Shown: positions 63,330 through 64,000 of the stretch, one piece after another | Position numbering within the stretch: position 1 is the first letter of the stretch | Layout: each line of letters starts with the position of its first letter | Source: Arthrobacter russicus | GTDB taxonomy: Bacteria; Actinomycetota; Actinomycetes; Actinomycetales; Micrococcaceae | Reading direction: 5' to 3' | DNA: 64,000 nt | Assembly: GCF_031454135.1 (NCBI RefSeq) | Contig: NZ_JAVDQF010000001.1 | Location: forward strand, 1,984,001-2,048,000 | Made by a program: the position numbers and the translations under genes | Notes under the pieces: generated by a model | Seen by the model: only the letters and a program-made list of their open reading frames with translations | Databases searched by the model: none | What the model was told of the DNA's origin: nothing

Positions 63330-64000
63330 ATGAAGTTCTCCCCCCGCCCGGCAGCGCAACGCCGTCGCGCCCCCGGCAAGCTCAAGGCCGCGGCAGCCGC
63401 CTTGGCAGTCCTCGCGTTGGCCTTGACCGGCTGTTCTGCGAGCGCGGGCGGGAAGACCGACATTGTGGTGGCAATCGTCGCCAATCCCCAGATGAACGAT
63501 GCGATCTCACTGCAGGACGACTTCCGCAAGGCCTATCCGGACGTGAACGTGAAGTTCGTTTCGCTGCCGGAAAACGAGGCCCGGGCAAAAATCACCGCCT
63601 CGGTGGCAACCGGCGGCGGCGAGTTCGACGTCGTGATGATCTCGAACTACGAAACCGAAATGTGGGCCAAAAACGGCTGGATCAGCAACCTCCAGCCTTA
63701 CGCGGACAAGACTCCGGGCTATGACCCGGATGATTTCATCCCCACGATCAAGGACGCGCTGAGCTACCAGGACAACCTCTACTCGGTCCCGTTCTACGGC
63801 GAGTCCTCCTTCGTGGCCTACCGCAAGGACCTCTTCGACAAAGCCGGACTGACCATGCCGGCCAATCCCACCTGGGACGACATCAAAGTGTTCGCGGCGA
63901 AGCTCGACGACAAGAAAAACGACTTCGCCGGCGTCTGCCTGCGTGGGCTGGCCGGATGGGGCGAGGTGATGGCGCCCCTGGACACCATGATCAACACTTA
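63330..64000 (+). CDS. ABC transporter sugar/polyol-binding lipoprotein, 3' end outside window
   Basis: About 223 codons are visible and the frame is open at the right edge. The lipoprotein signal (RRRAPGKLKAAAAALAVLALALTGC) ends at Cys35. ISLQDDFRKAYPDVNVKFVS, GGGEFDVVMISNYETEMWAKNGW and PFYGESSFVAYRKDLFDKAGL are typical of family 1 extracellular sugar-binding proteins. It is divergent from the SorC-type regulator and likely heads the polyol ABC importer operon. Confidence 0.92.
   Translation, partial: MKFSPRPAAQRRRAPGKLKAAAAALAVLALALTGCSASAGGKTDIVVAIVANPQMNDAISLQDDFRKAYPDVNVKFVSLPENEARAKITASVATGGGEFDVVMISNYETEMWAKNGWISNLQPYADKTPGYDPDDFIPTIKDALSYQDNLYSVPFYGESSFVAYRKDLFDKAGLTMPANPTWDDIKVFAAKLDDKKNDFAGVCLRGLAGWGEVMAPLDTMINT

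Overview
The window is high-GC DNA with dense genes, short intergenic gaps, frequent GTG starts and ATGA or shared-base overlaps. The gene content and order (ftsH-folE-folP-folB-folK-DUF3180-PH-PH-DUF2520-panC; dacB-metalloprotease-tilS-hpt; ImuA'/ImuB/DnaE2) point to an actinobacterium, most likely Micrococcaceae (Arthrobacter sensu lato). This assignment rests on family and synteny knowledge; no search was run. No rRNA, tRNA, CRISPR array, insertion sequence or prophage was seen. Both ends cut genes: panC on the left and a sugar-binding lipoprotein on the right.

Layout. 1-9145 (minus) is the folate/pantothenate operon headed by ftsH. 9492-11851 (plus) holds a solitary AbiEi-like protein and an orphan zinc chaperone AztD with a Zur-box-like site; the pair sits between ftsH and the hpt-tilS-metalloprotease-dacB run (11858-16134, minus). 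16284-27116 is housekeeping: ppa, a HAD phosphatase, serS, a lipid kinase, pheA, a rhodanese, peptidase E, a peptide transporter, pgm and a zinc/cation exporter. 27172-29766 is the most interesting block: an AfsA/ScbA-type gamma-butyrolactone synthase, a ScbR-type TetR receptor and an NAD-epimerase-like reductase, which together look like a complete quorum-signalling cassette outside Streptomyces. 29826-34684 follows with an XRE-cupin regulator and thioredoxin-reductase-like protein, then two regulators broken by homopolymer frameshifts (an Lrp/AsnC gene at an A5 run and a FadR-type GntR gene at a C13 run) and a uracil permease. 34722-53243 is mixed metabolism and transport: amino-acid permease, glycerate kinase, GDPD, sugar kinase, VanZ-RDD protein, MarR with a clear operator, alarmone synthetase, S53-like and trypsin-like secreted proteases, SRAP protein, Dps, and a LysR effector domain lacking its HTH. 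53361-59154 is the ImuA'-ImuB-DnaE2 mutagenic repair cassette. 59243-64000 is a polyol (arabitol/mannitol-like) locus: dehydrogenase, xylulokinase, SorC-type regulator and ABC binding protein, with a perfect 17-bp inverted repeat between the regulator and the binding protein.

A recurring non-coding theme is long, nearly perfect inverted repeats (12-23 bp arms) at gene ends, especially between convergent genes. Two of their arm sequences recur elsewhere in the window, and a 36-bp element is duplicated upstream of serS. These look like a family of terminator or REP-like elements.
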